This document shows positions 36,987-47,188 of a stretch of DNA of 64,000 bases, piece after piece. The stretch comes from Acinetobacter higginsii (lineage in GTDB: Bacteria > Pseudomonadota > Gammaproteobacteria > Pseudomonadales > Moraxellaceae): positions 2,349,377-2,413,376 of the forward strand of contig NZ_KB850072.1 in NCBI RefSeq assembly GCF_000369525.1, in the 5' to 3' direction. The position numbers were made by a program, and so were the translations under genes. A model generated the notes under the pieces. That model ran no database searches, was not told the DNA's origin, and saw only the letters and a program-made list of their open reading frames with translations. Numbering within the stretch: position 1 is the stretch's first letter; each line of letters opens with the position of its first letter.

Positions 36987-37712
36987 CTAACCTCCGTGTA
37001 TAAAACGATGCTTATAGTATATAAATAAACAAATACCAATCAAAAATATAGCCACTATTCCAAACACCCACCTTCTATTCCTCTTTTTCCGATGTTCAAC
37101 ATCGTGATCAAAATTGAATTGTTCGGGATGTATATTAAGTTGATAGTAAATCTCTGGAGAGACGGTAATATCAGGTCGCTGTTGACGCACGCGCTTAAAG
37201 AACTCACAAGCAAGTTCATGTGAGTTTTTAATTATATATTCGCCAAGAAATCCACCTAATTGAAAATATAATTGTTCGACGATAACTTTATTTGTATTTG
37301 CAGTATTGATATAAACATACAGCGAAATTGGTAAGTTGGAATAATTAACAAGATAAATATCAGGATGTGATCTATTTGAATCATGACTTAGTTGGCTGAA
37401 TAAAATTGATCTTTTCCCTCCACTGAATAAATGATAATGAAACCCAAAATCATCAATTGAGTAGCTGCAAATTTGGTTCTTAAAGAGGATTCTTGCGCTT
37501 ACAACTTTAAAAACATACCACAAAATCAAAGTACTTAATCCAAAAGACAATATGATAATAAGTAAGAAATATGTTTCAAGCCATTGATGTGATTTATAAA
37601 AAATGATGGGCAACATGATCATTATATTAATAAAACATGTAAATAAAACGAAATAAACTACACGTAAACAATAGGTTATTTTCTTATTGGGTATAGATTT
37701 TACTGTATTCAT
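36987..37712 (-). CDS. Orphan membrane protein
   Basis: A 241-residue protein with two hydrophobic segments near the N-terminus (about 15-35 and 48-68), a soluble middle and one membrane helix near the end (213-230). The base composition is visibly AT-richer than the flanking str operon and metal-protein genes. The middle has aromatic and charged stretches (PDITVSPEIYYQLNIHPEQFNFDHDVEHRKKRNRRW before the last helix) that suggest a cytoplasmic domain. I recognise no family. It sits between the tuf terminator and the PF10118 genes, possibly inserted. Confidence 0.6.
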   Translation of the reverse strand: MNTVKSIPNKKITYCLRVVYFVLFTCFINIMIMLPIIFYKSHQWLETYFLLIIILSFGLSTLILWYVFKVVSARILFKNQICSYSIDDFGFHYHLFSGGKRSILFSQLSHDSNRSHPDIYLVNYSNLPISLYVYINTANTNKVIVEQLYFQLGGFLGEYIIKNSHELACEFFKRVRQQRPDITVSPEIYYQLNIHPEQFNFDHDVEHRKKRNRRWVFGIVAIFLIGICLFIYYKHRFIHGG

Positions 37713-37721
37713 ATTTTTTCC

Positions 37722-37751
37722 AAAAAAAACACCCCAGAGGGGTGTTTTTTT
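37722..37751 (-). terminator. Terminator of the str operon
   Basis: AACACCCC, AG, AGGGGTGTT with A and T tracts on both sides, 15 bases past the tuf stop on the minus strand. It ends the rpsL-rpsG-fusA-tuf transcript; it also sits 9 bases upstream of the orphan membrane protein start. Confidence 0.9.
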
Positions 37752-37765
37752 ATCACTCTAAGCGA

Positions 37766-38956
37766 TTATGCAGTTACTTTAGCAACAACACCAGCGCCTA
37801 CAGTACGACCACCTTCACGGATCGCAAAACGTAGACCTGGGTCCATTGCGATCGGGTGGATTAACTCTACTGACATCTCAACGTTGTCACCAGGCATTAC
37901 CATTTCTACGCCATCTTGTAATTTGATCGCGCCAGTTACGTCAGTTGTACGGAAGTAGAACTGTGGACGGTAACCGTTAAGGAATGGAGTATGACGACCA
38001 CCTTCTTCTTTAGAAAGTACATATACTTCTGCATCGAATTTAGTGTGCGGCTTGATTGTACCTGGCTTAGCAAGTACTTGACCACGTTGTACGTCTTCAC
38101 GCTTAGTACCACGAAGAAGAACACCACAGTTCTCGCCTGCACGACCTTCGTCAAGCAATTTACGGAACATTTCTACGCCAGTTACAGTAGTCTTAACCGT
38201 ATCTTTGATACCTACGATTTCAACTTCTTCACCAACTTTTACGATACCAGCTTCTACACGACCAGTTACAACTGTACCACGGCCTGAGATAGAGAATACG
38301 TCTTCGATTGGCATCAAGAATGCTTTATCGATAGCACGTTCTGGCTCTGGGATGTAAGAGTCAAGTGCTGCAACTAAGTCAATTACAGCTTTCTCGCCAT
38401 AAGGACCATCGTTACCGTTTAATGCTTGAAGCGCTGAACCACGGATGATTGGAGTGTCATCACCTGGGAAGTCATAAGTAGAAAGAAGTTCACGAACTTC
38501 CATTTCTACTAATTCAAGTAACTCTTCATCATCAACAAGGTCACACTTGTTCAAGAATACGATGATGTAAGGTACACCAACCTGACGTGAAAGAAGGATG
38601 TGTTCACGAGTTTGTGGCATTGGACCATCAGTCGCAGCACATACAAGGATCGCGCCGTCCATCTGAGCAGCACCAGTAATCATGTTTTTAACATAATCGG
38701 CGTGGCCCGGGCAGTCTACGTGAGCGTAGTGACGGATTGGAGAATCGTATTCTACGTGTGAAGTATTAATTGTAATACCACGTGCTTTTTCTTCAGGAGC
38801 TGAGTCGATTTGTGAGTAATCTTTCGCTTCACCGCCGTAAGTTTTTGCACAGATAGTTGCAATCGCAGCAGTTAAAGTTGTTTTACCATGGTCAACGTGA
38901 CCAATTGTACCCACGTTTACGTGTGGTTTATTACGTTCAAACTTGGCTTTAGCCAT
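37766..38956 (-). CDS. tuf: Elongation factor Tu
   Basis: GTPase delivering aminoacyl-tRNA to the ribosome, 396 residues. GHVDHGKT at 19-26, [12 protein letters not shown] and the switch region [12 protein letters not shown] are all intact; domains 2 and 3 follow with the usual [23 protein letters not shown] stretch. Codon use is strongly biased toward preferred codons. It is the last gene of the str operon, 92 bases after fusA; a second tuf copy is usual in gammaproteobacteria but is not in this window. Confidence 0.98.
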   Translation of the reverse strand: MAKAKFERNKPHVNVGTIGHVDHGKTTLTAAIATICAKTYGGEAKDYSQIDSAPEEKARGITINTSHVEYDSPIRHYAHVDCPGHADYVKNMITGAAQMDGAILVCAATDGPMPQTREHILLSRQVGVPYIIVFLNKCDLVDDEELLELVEMEVRELLSTYDFPGDDTPIIRGSALQALNGNDGPYGEKAVIDLVAALDSYIPEPERAIDKAFLMPIEDVFSISGRGTVVTGRVEAGIVKVGEEVEIVGIKDTVKTTVTGVEMFRKLLDEGRAGENCGVLLRGTKREDVQRGQVLAKPGTIKPHTKFDAEVYVLSKEEGGRHTPFLNGYRPQFYFRTTDVTGAIKLQDGVEMVMPGDNVEMSVELIHPIAMDPGLRFAIREGGRTVGAGVVAKVTA

Positions 38957-39048
38957 GATGATCTTCCTTTATAAACTGCTCATGAGGGTCGCCCATGAGC
39001 ACTTGGTTTTTTAACTAAATTTAGTTGGGTAATATAGTAATCGAAAGA

Positions 39049-41187
39049 TTACTCGTCGTCACCTTTTTTACCGCCAGCTTGGAACTTAGCGATGATGCCT
39101 TCAGCCACGTTACGTGGTGTTTCAGCGTATTTAGCGAATTCCATAGAATAAGTCGCACGACCTTGAGACATAGAACGCATTTGAGTCGCGTAACCAAACA
39201 TCTCAGCCAATGGAACTTCTGCTTTAATTGCTTTTGTTCCACCAGGAAGATCGTCCATACCTTGAACCATACCACGACGACGGTTTAAGTCACCCATGAT
39301 ATCGCCCATGTAGTCTTCTGGAGTTTCTACTTCAACTTTCATGATTGGTTCAAGAAGGATAGGATCAGCTTTCATGAAACCGTCACGGAAAGCGTATGAA
39401 CCAGCCATTTTGAACGACAATTCGTCAGAGTCGACATCGTGGTAAGAACCATCAAATAATGTCGCTTTGATACCCACAACAGGGTAACCAGCCAATACAC
39501 CATTCTTCATACGTTCTTGAATACCTTTATCAACCGCACCAAAGAATTCTTTAGGTACTGTACCGCCGACAACTTCTTCAGCGAATTGGTATTCTTTACC
39601 AGCTTCTTCAACATCCATAGGCTCTAAACGAACATATACATGACCGAATTTACCTTTACCACCTGTTTGACGAACAAACTTACCTTCTTGCTCAACAGAC
39701 TTTTTGATCGTTTCACGGTAAGCAACCATTGGTTTACCAATGTTCGCTTCAACACCGAATTCACGCTTCATACGGTCAACGATGATGTCAAGGTGAAGCT
39801 CACCCATACCAGCAATAATTGTTTGACCAGATTCTTCGTCTGTACGAACGCGGAACGATGGATCTTCTTTCGCCAAACGACCTAAAGCAATTGACATTTT
39901 TTCTTGGTCAGCTTTAGTTTTTGGTTCAACAGCCAATGAAATTACTGGCTCTGGGAATTCCATACGCTCAAGAGTAATGATGTTTTTCTCATCACATAAT
40001 GTATCACCCGTAGTAACGTCTTTAAGACCTACACACGCTGCGATATCACCTGCACGGATTTCTTCAAGATCTTGACGTTCGTTCGCGTGCATTTGCACGA
40101 TACGACCGATACGTTCACGCTTAGATTTAACTGGGTTATAAACCGGATCACCTTGTTTAAGAACACCAGAATAAACACGTACGAATGTTAAGTTACCTAC
40201 GAACTTATCGTTCATGATTTTGAACGCAAGTGCAGAGAACGGCGCTTCGTCAGATGCTTCACGAGATGCTTTAGTTTCATCTTTGTCGTCAAGAATACCT
40301 TCAATCGCTTTAACTTCTGTAGGAGAAGGCAAGAATTGAATTACAGCATCCAACATACGTTGAACACCTTTGTTCTTGAACGCTGAACCACAAAGCATAA
40401 CTTGGATTTCAGAAGCCAATGTACGTGTACGAAGACCAGCGATGATTTCTTCTTTAGAAAGATCACCTTCTTCCAAGTACTTGTCCATTAGCTCTTCAGA
40501 TGCTTCAGCCGCAGCTTCAACCATCTTAGTACGCCATTCTTGAGAAATCTCAACGAGGTCAGCAGGAATATCACCGTATTCGAACTTCATACCTTGAGAT
40601 GCTTCATCCCAGATAATCGCTTTCATTTCGATAAGGTCAACAACACCTGTGAACGTATCTTCTGCACCGATTGGCACAACGATAGGCACAGGATTACCAC
40701 CTAAACGAGTTTTAACTTGCTCAACAGCACGGAAGAAGTTTGCACCAGTACGGTCCATCTTGTTCACGAATGCTAAACGAGGCACTTTATATTTGTTCGC
40801 TTGACGCCATACAGTTTCAGACTGAGGCTGTACACCACCAACTGCACAGTAAACCATGCACGCACCGTCAAGAACACGCATAGAACGTTCAACTTCGATT
40901 GTGAAGTCTACGTGTCCCGGTGTATCAATTACGTTGATACGGTGTTGTTGGAATTGGTTAGCCATACCAGACCAGAAACAAGTTGTAGCAGCAGAGGTAA
41001 TTGTAATACCACGCTCTTGCTCTTGTTCCATCCAGTCCATTGTTGCTGCACCATCGTGTACTTCACCAATTTTGTGAGATACACCTGTGTAGAACAAAAT
41101 ACGTTCAGTTGTAGTTGTTTTACCTGCGTCAATGTGCGCAGAAATACCGATGTTACGGTAATTACTAATTGGGGTTTGGCGAGCCAT
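39049..41187 (-). CDS. fusA: Elongation factor G
   Basis: Translocation GTPase, 712 residues. The ATG at 41187 ([14 protein letters not shown]) follows AGGAA by ten bases; the frame is open 15 codons further up into the rpsG-fusA spacer, with no support. AHIDAGKT at 17-24, [14 protein letters not shown] and the five-domain layout are intact. The C-terminus ends with a short Lys-Gly-Asp-rich tail (GGKKGDDE). Co-transcribed with rpsG and tuf. Confidence 0.97.
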   Translation of the reverse strand: MARQTPISNYRNIGISAHIDAGKTTTTERILFYTGVSHKIGEVHDGAATMDWMEQEQERGITITSAATTCFWSGMANQFQQHRINVIDTPGHVDFTIEVERSMRVLDGACMVYCAVGGVQPQSETVWRQANKYKVPRLAFVNKMDRTGANFFRAVEQVKTRLGGNPVPIVVPIGAEDTFTGVVDLIEMKAIIWDEASQGMKFEYGDIPADLVEISQEWRTKMVEAAAEASEELMDKYLEEGDLSKEEIIAGLRTRTLASEIQVMLCGSAFKNKGVQRMLDAVIQFLPSPTEVKAIEGILDDKDETKASREASDEAPFSALAFKIMNDKFVGNLTFVRVYSGVLKQGDPVYNPVKSKRERIGRIVQMHANERQDLEEIRAGDIAACVGLKDVTTGDTLCDEKNIITLERMEFPEPVISLAVEPKTKADQEKMSIALGRLAKEDPSFRVRTDEESGQTIIAGMGELHLDIIVDRMKREFGVEANIGKPMVAYRETIKKSVEQEGKFVRQTGGKGKFGHVYVRLEPMDVEEAGKEYQFAEEVVGGTVPKEFFGAVDKGIQERMKNGVLAGYPVVGIKATLFDGSYHDVDSDELSFKMAGSYAFRDGFMKADPILLEPIMKVEVETPEDYMGDIMGDLNRRRGMVQGMDDLPGGTKAIKAEVPLAEMFGYATQMRSMSQGRATYSMEFAKYAETPRNVAEGIIAKFQAGGKKGDDE

Positions 41188-41364
41188 GATGTCTACATTC
41201 CTAAATGTTATATTTAAAACAGGACGCACCAATTAAATTGATGCGCACGAATATCCAAGCAGGCAACTTAAATACCCGCAAAGCCCCCACTTTGGTAAAG
41301 AGCGATGTTGAATCGAGCCGCGGTACGCATGAATATTCTCCTGATTAGGGACTGTTTTATCCGC

Positions 41365-41835
41365 TTAGAAACGGTAGTGAGAGAAGGCTTTGTTGGCTTC
41401 AGCCATACGATGCACGTCTTCACGTTTTTTGATCGCTGCACCTTTACCTTCAGCTGCATCAAGCAACTCACCAGCAAGACGTAAAGCCATCGTTTTTTCA
41501 GAACGCTTAGCAGCAGCATCTACTAACCAACGCATAGCTAGAGCAGTACGACGGGATGGGCGTACTTCCATAGGTACTTGATAAGTAGCACCACCAACAC
41601 GGCGTGCTTTTACTTCAACCATAGGACGAACTTTTTCAAGAGTAGTCTCGAAAAATTCAACTGGGTCTACTTTGTTTTTTTCTTGAACGCGGTCTAAAGC
41701 ACCGTAAACGATACTTTCAGCAATAGATTTTTTACCATCTTGCATTACGTGGTTCATGAATTTAGCGATTGTTTGGCTGCTAAATTTTGGATCTGGAAGG
41801 ATCTCACGAGCAGCGACTACGCGACGTCTTGGCAT
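41365..41835 (-). CDS. rpsG: 30S ribosomal protein S7
   Basis: Primary 16S rRNA-binding protein of the small-subunit head, 156 residues, with standard [18 protein letters not shown] start and FSHYRF end. In E. coli S7 controls the str operon by translational repression; the 159-base gap to rpsL, with several potential hairpins, would be where to look for such control. Length and sequence are ordinary. Confidence 0.98.
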   Translation of the reverse strand: MPRRRVVAAREILPDPKFSSQTIAKFMNHVMQDGKKSIAESIVYGALDRVQEKNKVDPVEFFETTLEKVRPMVEVKARRVGGATYQVPMEVRPSRRTALAMRWLVDAAAKRSEKTMALRLAGELLDAAEGKGAAIKKREDVHRMAEANKAFSHYRF

Positions 41836-41994
41836 TTTAATACACCTAATAATATGACACTTCAGGATAATCCAGCAGTTTGTACGAGTGTCATGTACTT
41901 TCGCTGGCCTTACTATACGTCGCTTGAATTACAAAACTATGAAGAATTCAAACAAGCGAAACGCTAAAGGGTTGTTTGGACTAGTTTCCTAGAA

Positions 41995-42369
41995 TTACTT
42001 CTTAGGACGCTTAGTACCGTATTTAGAACGTGACTGGTTACGATCTTTAACGCCAGCACAGTCTAAAGAACCACGAACGGTATGGTAACGTACACCTGGT
42101 AAGTCTTTAACACGACCACCACGGATAAGAACAACACTGTGCTCTTGTAGGTTATGACCTTCACCACCGATATAGCTAGATACTTCAAAACCTGAAGTTA
42201 AGCGAACACGGCAAACCTTACGCATTGCTGAGTTAGGTTTTTTAGGTGTAGTAGTATAAACACGTGTACATACACCACGACGTTGTGGACAAGCCTTCAA
42301 CGCAGGAACTTTAGATTTTTCAATCAAAGTTGTACGACCCTTACGGATCAACTGATTTGTTGTTGCCAT
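41995..42369 (-). CDS. rpsL: 30S ribosomal protein S12
   Basis: Decoding-centre protein, 124 residues. K43 in [11 protein letters not shown] and K88 in [12 protein letters not shown] are the wild-type residues at the common streptomycin-resistance positions, so no such mutation is present. It is the first gene of the str operon, with a 65-base leader holding an AT-rich hairpin and a near-consensus promoter upstream. Confidence 0.98.
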   Translation of the reverse strand: MATTNQLIRKGRTTLIEKSKVPALKACPQRRGVCTRVYTTTPKKPNSAMRKVCRVRLTSGFEVSSYIGGEGHNLQEHSVVLIRGGRVKDLPGVRYHTVRGSLDCAGVKDRNQSRSKYGTKRPKK

Positions 42370-42396
42370 TTGGCAATTCTCCCGTTATTAAACAAC

Positions 42397-42428
42397 CTTA
42401 AAAAAAGGAAAGAACCTCTTTTTAAGGG
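42397..42428 (-). promoter_or_regulatory. Leader hairpin before rpsL
   Basis: CCTTAAAAA and TTTTTAAGG bracket GGAAAGAACCTC in the transcribed leader of rpsL, between promoter and start codon. The stem is made mostly of A-T pairs. A role in str operon control is possible but not shown. Confidence 0.4.
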
Positions 42429-42434
42429 CACATA

Positions 42435-42463
42435 ATTGTAAGCTAAGAAGTAAAAATGGTCAA
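42435..42463 (-). promoter_or_regulatory. Predicted sigma-70 promoter of the str operon
   Basis: Read on the minus strand: TTGACC (42463-42458), 17 bases, then TACAAT (42440-42435). Five of six bases match the consensus in each box. The start of transcription should fall near 42428. The -35 lies within the hairpin at 42454-42484. Confidence 0.7.
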
Positions 42464-42484
42464 CATTTGAAGTGTCGACCATTT
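42454..42484 (-). terminator. Hairpin terminator of the EcsC gene, overlapping the str promoter
   Basis: AAATGGTC...GACCATTT forms an 8-bp stem, extended inward by ACA...TGT, and is followed on the minus strand by TTTTTACTT. It is 45 bases past the stop of the EcsC-family gene, so it is placed to end that transcript. Confidence 0.65.
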
Positions 42485-42529
42485 CTGATGTTTGTTGTGT
42501 TTTTTATGTCTAAAACATTACAGCCAGAT

Positions 42530-43864
42530 TTAGCTATGTTTTGTTGAGGCAGGTTCTATATCAATTGATTTTTGCTCAGCCTCAATATCCTCAAAAGTTT
42601 CATCTTGCTGTACTTTTAATGCTGGCTGTTGTTCCGCATGGGGATGTTCAACCACATGCTGTTCTGCAAGCTGCTGAATTCCCTCTTCTACCTTGTCACC
42701 CACAGCGACTGTCGAAGCTTTATTTGCTTTCACTTGAACCGTCACTTTAGTAATCACATCATTCTGTTCATCTGATGCTGTGGTTTTGTTGGCTTCTGCC
42801 GCTGCACTTAATAAACGTGGGCTCGCCTTTTTCAATAAAGCTTCCGCCTTAAAATATGCATCTAGTGGCGAAATTTTTTCATGGGGATGTTCATTAATAT
42901 AGAAGCGAGCTGCACCAAAAATAGATTGCGATTTGTGCCCAACATCCTCTAATAGTCTCCAACTATAGAAACCACCTAGCGCTGCACCTGCAACAGGTGT
43001 CAATTTACTAAGCACAGAAGCTTGAGGAATCCGATTGAGCCAGTTCCATTTAAACTCACCACTTTCATCCACTAACCATTTTTTCACCAACTCAATATCA
43101 TTATTTGAACCTAACAATTGCTGAAACTGTTGCAAATCATGCGTTTCCAACATGGATTTCAACGCTTTTAACGCAACTAACAAGGTTTGTTTTTCCGCAA
43201 CTAAACTCAAATCAATTTCTTTAAAGATGAAAGCAACAATTTCTTGATCTGTATCCTCAGATAAATCAAAACCATGTGAACGACCAGTTTGATAAATCGT
43301 TCTCAAGGTCAAAACAATAGATGCTGGAATATCGATCGCTGCACCCCAGACTCCCGTTGCACCTGTAATCGCTCCTTGTACTGCAGCCAATAATTTATTT
43401 TGCTCAATTAATGCCTGACTTAGGCGCTGTGAACGTCCGGTATCTGTGGTCAGTTCCATAATATCTTTGACCCCTGCTTCCTCAAGGATTTTTTCAGTCA
43501 AAGAACTATTTGAACTAAACTCATTTAACCATTGGAATAAATAGTCTGAGACCTTATCGCCCAAATCTGGTGATACAAACGAAGCCACACTATTCACTCG
43601 GTTATAATGACGACCTAACAATTGATGAGATAGTTTTGGAAATTGTTGACGTAGCATTTGCTGAGGATTTTCGTATTTTTCGACCTCAAATGGACTTTTG
43701 AAACGTGCTTTTCCTTCAACAATATTGGATGAATTCGCGAGTTCCGCACCCGATGTGGTTGGGGCAACTTGAAATTTCTGCAATTCTGAACTGAGCTTTT
43801 TAGCCACTCCAAAGGCTTGTGCAAATAAACCTGAAGATTGCTTGTTTTTAGATTTTGTCATCAA
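42530..43864 (-). CDS. EcsC-family protein
   Basis: A 444-residue protein with the EcsC domain, marked by GAITGATGVWGAAIDIPASIVLTLRTIYQTG (about 163-193) and PVAGAALGGFYSWRLLEDVG (about 286-306). Both are hydrophobic glycine-rich segments. The first 110 residues are polar, and the final 100 are acidic and glutamine-rich, with low complexity. The family is named after the Bacillus ABC transporter accessory protein EcsC, but no transporter genes are next to this copy; function unknown. It lies upstream of the str operon on the same strand with a hairpin between. Confidence 0.8.
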   Translation of the reverse strand: MMTKSKNKQSSGLFAQAFGVAKKLSSELQKFQVAPTTSGAELANSSNIVEGKARFKSPFEVEKYENPQQMLRQQFPKLSHQLLGRHYNRVNSVASFVSPDLGDKVSDYLFQWLNEFSSNSSLTEKILEEAGVKDIMELTTDTGRSQRLSQALIEQNKLLAAVQGAITGATGVWGAAIDIPASIVLTLRTIYQTGRSHGFDLSEDTDQEIVAFIFKEIDLSLVAEKQTLLVALKALKSMLETHDLQQFQQLLGSNNDIELVKKWLVDESGEFKWNWLNRIPQASVLSKLTPVAGAALGGFYSWRLLEDVGHKSQSIFGAARFYINEHPHEKISPLDAYFKAEALLKKASPRLLSAAAEANKTTASDEQNDVITKVTVQVKANKASTVAVGDKVEEGIQQLAEQHVVEHPHAEQQPALKVQQDETFEDIEAEQKSIDIEPASTKHS

Positions 43865-44152
43865 GTACCTCTGTTGTGTAATCTGTGCATTTCTAGGTAA
43901 ATACTAGGTTGAATGCAGATTTATCTCAACTTTTATCTGTGTTCTTTCTTTACGTTTCGTCACAACATCGCGAATATTTACGAATATTTACACAACTGGA
44001 AATAGGCATAAGATTTGCCATAAGAAATAAAAAACCTTTCTGCTATCATGGTGTCATTCACTCATAAGCCATTTTAATCGTTATTTTTCTCCTGATCTGT
44101 ATTCATAGCGAGATGCACAGGGCTTAAGTATTACCATAAAAGGGATCTGTAA

Positions 44153-45382
44153 ATGAAACGTGTTGTAATCACTGGTATGGGCATTAACTCATGTATCGGT
44201 AACTCTTTAGAAGAGGTCACTCATTCTTTAAAAAATGGAATCTCAGGCACACGTTTAAATCCAACTTATGCAGAACTGAATTTCAAAAGCCATGTCAGCG
44301 CTGCAGCTGAACAGGATTTTGATGGTATTGATCGCAAACTGAAACGCTTTATGGGCGTCTGTGCGATGTATGCGTATAACGCAGCTGTCGCAGCTGTTGA
44401 ACATGCTGGACTGAAACAAGAAGATTTGGCAAACAATCCACGTTACGGTATCGCTGGCGGTTCTGGTGGTAACTCAACTGCATCTGTTGCAGAAATGATC
44501 AAACTATTAGAGGAAAAAGGCGCGCGTAAAATCGGTCCTTTCTTTGTACCTCGTAATATGAGTAACACCATTACCGCCAATGTTGGTGTTGCATTTAAAC
44601 TGCAAGGCGTAGCGCACTCGATTACCAGTGCATGTGCAACGTCTGCCGATGCAATTGGTTATGCCTACAACCTGATTCAATTGGGTAAACAAGATTTAAT
44701 GCTTGCTGGCGGTGGTGAAGAAGATCACTGGTCACAAAGTTTATTGTTTGATGCAATGGGTGCATTATGTTCAAAATATAATGACACACCAGAAACTGCT
44801 TCACGTCCATATTCAAAAGACCGTGACGGTTTCGTCATTGCTGGTGGTGGTGGTTTCGTGGTGCTTGAATCACTTGAACATGCGCAAGCGCGTGGCGCGA
44901 ATATCCTCGCTGAAGTGATTGGCTATGCTGCAAACAGTGATGGTGCTGACATGGTTGCGCCAAGTGGTGAAGGTGCAACACGTTGTATCATCATGGCATT
45001 GGATGAAGCAAAACAGCATGGTGTAGAGCAAATTGACTATGTCAACACACACGGTACTTCAACACCAGCGGGTGACGTAACTGAGCTTAAAGCAATGGAA
45101 CGTGCATTTGGTGAAGGACAAGTTCCACCACTCAGCTCGACCAAATCGATGACGGGTCATAGCTTAGGTGCTGCGGGCGTTCAGGAAGCAATTTATTCTG
45201 TCTTGATGATGCAAAATGACTTTATTGCGCCAAACATCAACGTGACTGAGCTTGATGAAGGCGCACAAGGTTTCGATATTGTACTTGAAAAACGTGATGC
45301 AAAACTGAATACTGTCATGAGTAACAGTTTTGGCTTTGGCGGTGTTAACGCCTGCCTTATTTTCAAGAAGTGGGACGCATAA
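44153..45382 (+). CDS. fabB: Beta-ketoacyl-ACP synthase I (FabB-like)
   Basis: Condensing enzyme of fatty acid elongation, 409 residues. Catalytic triad C161 (SACATS), H300 (NTHGTSTPAGD) and H336 (TGHSLGAAG) with K331 is complete. The start MKRVVITGMGINSCIGNS, the IDRKLKRFMG stretch and the SACATSADAIG core are of FabB type rather than FabF; FabB is needed for unsaturated fatty acids in bacteria with FabA. No fabA is adjacent. The gene has an AAAGGGAT ribosome site, and hemJ follows 21 bases later. Confidence 0.92.
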   Translation: MKRVVITGMGINSCIGNSLEEVTHSLKNGISGTRLNPTYAELNFKSHVSAAAEQDFDGIDRKLKRFMGVCAMYAYNAAVAAVEHAGLKQEDLANNPRYGIAGGSGGNSTASVAEMIKLLEEKGARKIGPFFVPRNMSNTITANVGVAFKLQGVAHSITSACATSADAIGYAYNLIQLGKQDLMLAGGGEEDHWSQSLLFDAMGALCSKYNDTPETASRPYSKDRDGFVIAGGGGFVVLESLEHAQARGANILAEVIGYAANSDGADMVAPSGEGATRCIIMALDEAKQHGVEQIDYVNTHGTSTPAGDVTELKAMERAFGEGQVPPLSSTKSMTGHSLGAAGVQEAIYSVLMMQNDFIAPNINVTELDEGAQGFDIVLEKRDAKLNTVMSNSFGFGGVNACLIFKKWDA

Positions 45383-45403
45383 TCCCATTTAGCAGGATTA
45401 TCG

Positions 45404-45856
45404 ATGGATGCACCTTCTGATGCTTTCTTATGGGTAAAAGCATTACATATTATTGCTGTGGTTTGCTGGTTCGCTGCATTGTTCTACTTACCACGCCTTT
45501 ATGTCTACCATGCCATGAGTGAAGATGCAGTTAGCCATCAACGCTTTGAAGTCATGGAACGTAAGTTGTATCGCGGTATTATGTGGCCGTCTATGATTGC
45601 CACACTTATTACCGCCCACTTTCTGGTTGATTGGGGCGATGCAACCCGACATTATCATGAAGCTTTATGGTTCTACCTTAAAGTCGGTCTAGTCGGTTTA
45701 TTGGTGATTTACCATTTTGTTTGTGGTTATTACCGTAAAAAACTGATTGGCAATGCTCACTATAAATCACACAAGTTTTGGCGCTTCTTTAATGAGATGC
45801 CGACCTTGATCTTATTTGCAGTGGTGATTTTAGTCGTAGTAAAACCTCAGTTCTAA
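45404..45856 (+). CDS. hemJ: Protoporphyrinogen IX oxidase HemJ
   Basis: Membrane-bound enzyme for the penultimate step of heme synthesis in bacteria lacking HemG or HemY. The 150 residues form four membrane helices; H15 in WVKALHII, the LFYLPRLYVYH and ERKLYRGIMWPSMI segments, and YLKVGLVG are conserved in HemJ. The family was characterised partly in Acinetobacter. It is co-directional with fabB and probably shares its transcript. hemA is at 59394. Confidence 0.93.
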   Translation: MDAPSDAFLWVKALHIIAVVCWFAALFYLPRLYVYHAMSEDAVSHQRFEVMERKLYRGIMWPSMIATLITAHFLVDWGDATRHYHEALWFYLKVGLVGLLVIYHFVCGYYRKKLIGNAHYKSHKFWRFFNEMPTLILFAVVILVVVKPQF

Positions 45857-45935
45857 GACAACAAGTCTTGTTTTCTAATGCTGTAATTTTCTTCAAAAAC
45901 AATTACAGCATTCGTTTCCGATCTAGGCATCCAGA

Positions 45936-46331
45936 CTATAAACAGCTTATCCCCGTCAAATTCAAAGACACTTGCTCAAAATGTGTCTCTTTTTTTGTTT
46001 TCAGATTACGATAGCTTACGCCATAAAGAATATAGCCTTGCGACACAAAGGTATATTGCCCTGTCACTTTGCCATCAATCAGCTCATTCATGGTCTTATA
46101 AACTTCGGGCTGAGCGACTTCACCCATCTCAACCTCTTCAATATAGACTGGCTCAGAAAGCTTGATATCTTTGAGATAGGGATAATACTTAATCGTTTGT
46201 GTCTTTTGATATTGTGGTGAAACCAATAAAATTGATTTTTTGCCATTAGCAAAACAGTAATATTCATTACTTGCATAGGCCTGTACGCACACAGATAAAA
46301 ACAGGCACAACCATAAAGTTTGTTTCATCAT
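45936..46331 (-). CDS. Secreted or periplasmic protein of unknown function
   Basis: A 131-residue protein with a signal peptide (MKQTLWLCLFLSVCVQAYA, cleavage after AYA at about residue 20). The mature part has 110 residues, tyrosine-rich and beta-type, with two cysteines (YYCFANGK near the start and GISCL at the end) that could form a disulfide. I recognise no family. The next gene upstream on the strand ends 30 bases away and also encodes a secreted protein, so they may form a unit. Confidence 0.65.
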   Translation of the reverse strand: MMKQTLWLCLFLSVCVQAYASNEYYCFANGKKSILLVSPQYQKTQTIKYYPYLKDIKLSEPVYIEEVEMGEVAQPEVYKTMNELIDGKVTGQYTFVSQGYILYGVSYRNLKTKKETHFEQVSLNLTGISCL

Positions 46332-46361
46332 TCATTTCATCTCTTGCTGCAAATGATTGAT

Positions 46362-47123
46362 CTATATTTCTGCGCTCGCCAGCAGATCATAAATATTTTT
46401 TATTCTTAACGGGACTTTGTTGGATAAGCCCAACTTTTTCATTTGATCAGCATAAATCATGTAATTTTTTCTGGCTTGACCTATATTTTTTAAAGCTAAA
46501 TAAGCATCCGCTCGATTTAAGTAAGCCACAGTTCTATTCGGATCTAATTTTATGACATGGTTTAACAATCTTAATGAAGCATCATAATAACCCAATTGAT
46601 AAAGGAAAAATGCAGAATCGTTTAGTTCTGCTGCATCCTGTTTTCTATAGGTAGATAATTGGCAATCAATGCTCCCAACAATTTGCTGTATCTCAGAAAC
46701 ATCTCTTTTATTGAGTTGCTTTAACTGTTCCGAAGCTAAGTAGTGAAAGTAGTTAACCCCATCTTTTCCCCCACCAATATCAGCCATCCAAACCGGTGTA
46801 TGACTTTGTTTATCCCATTGTCCACTGCAACTGTTAGAAATCATGCTGGGTATGGTATCTAAAATCACGTTTCGGTTTTGATCAACAATAAGACACTGCG
46901 TCATTTCAGTTTCAGATACATCCAAGATTGCAGCATAGTTATATTGATTATTTTTATAAGCATCAATAGTTAAGAAAAAAAGCGTGCTATTAGCTTGTAA
47001 CGCTTTCAATGGTGATCCCGTACAATTTGTATAGTGCTGTATGTCTAAATTTGCAAAAGCTGCGCAGCTCATCCAACAGAGTGAAAAAACCATTAATTTA
47101 ATGCTTCGCATACCAAAATTCAC
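46362..47123 (-). CDS. Exported TPR-like protein
   Basis: A 253-residue protein with a signal peptide ending near AAFA (residue 24). The N-terminal half has four cysteines (NCTGSPL, QCLIV, NSCSGQW, IDCQLS). The C-terminal half (about 165-235) holds two tetratricopeptide-like repeats: SAFFLYQLGYYDASLRLLNHVIKLDPN and VAYLNRADAYLALKNIGQARKNYMIY. This points to protein binding outside the cytoplasm. No partner is clear apart from the small secreted gene that follows. Confidence 0.65.
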   Translation of the reverse strand: MNFGMRSIKLMVFSLCWMSCAAFANLDIQHYTNCTGSPLKALQANSTLFFLTIDAYKNNQYNYAAILDVSETEMTQCLIVDQNRNVILDTIPSMISNSCSGQWDKQSHTPVWMADIGGGKDGVNYFHYLASEQLKQLNKRDVSEIQQIVGSIDCQLSTYRKQDAAELNDSAFFLYQLGYYDASLRLLNHVIKLDPNRTVAYLNRADAYLALKNIGQARKNYMIYADQMKKLGLSNKVPLRIKNIYDLLASAEI

Positions 47124-47188
47124 CCTGTTTAGTTTGCTTTTATTCTAGAATAAACCAGATCTTCACGTTTTTCAGATGCCTAGTTCAG

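Noticed and set aside
37991..41217. Several frames of 70-140 codons opposite tuf and fusA
   Set aside because: They result from the strong codon bias of these genes, with Thr-, Phe- and Tyr-rich low-complexity translations.
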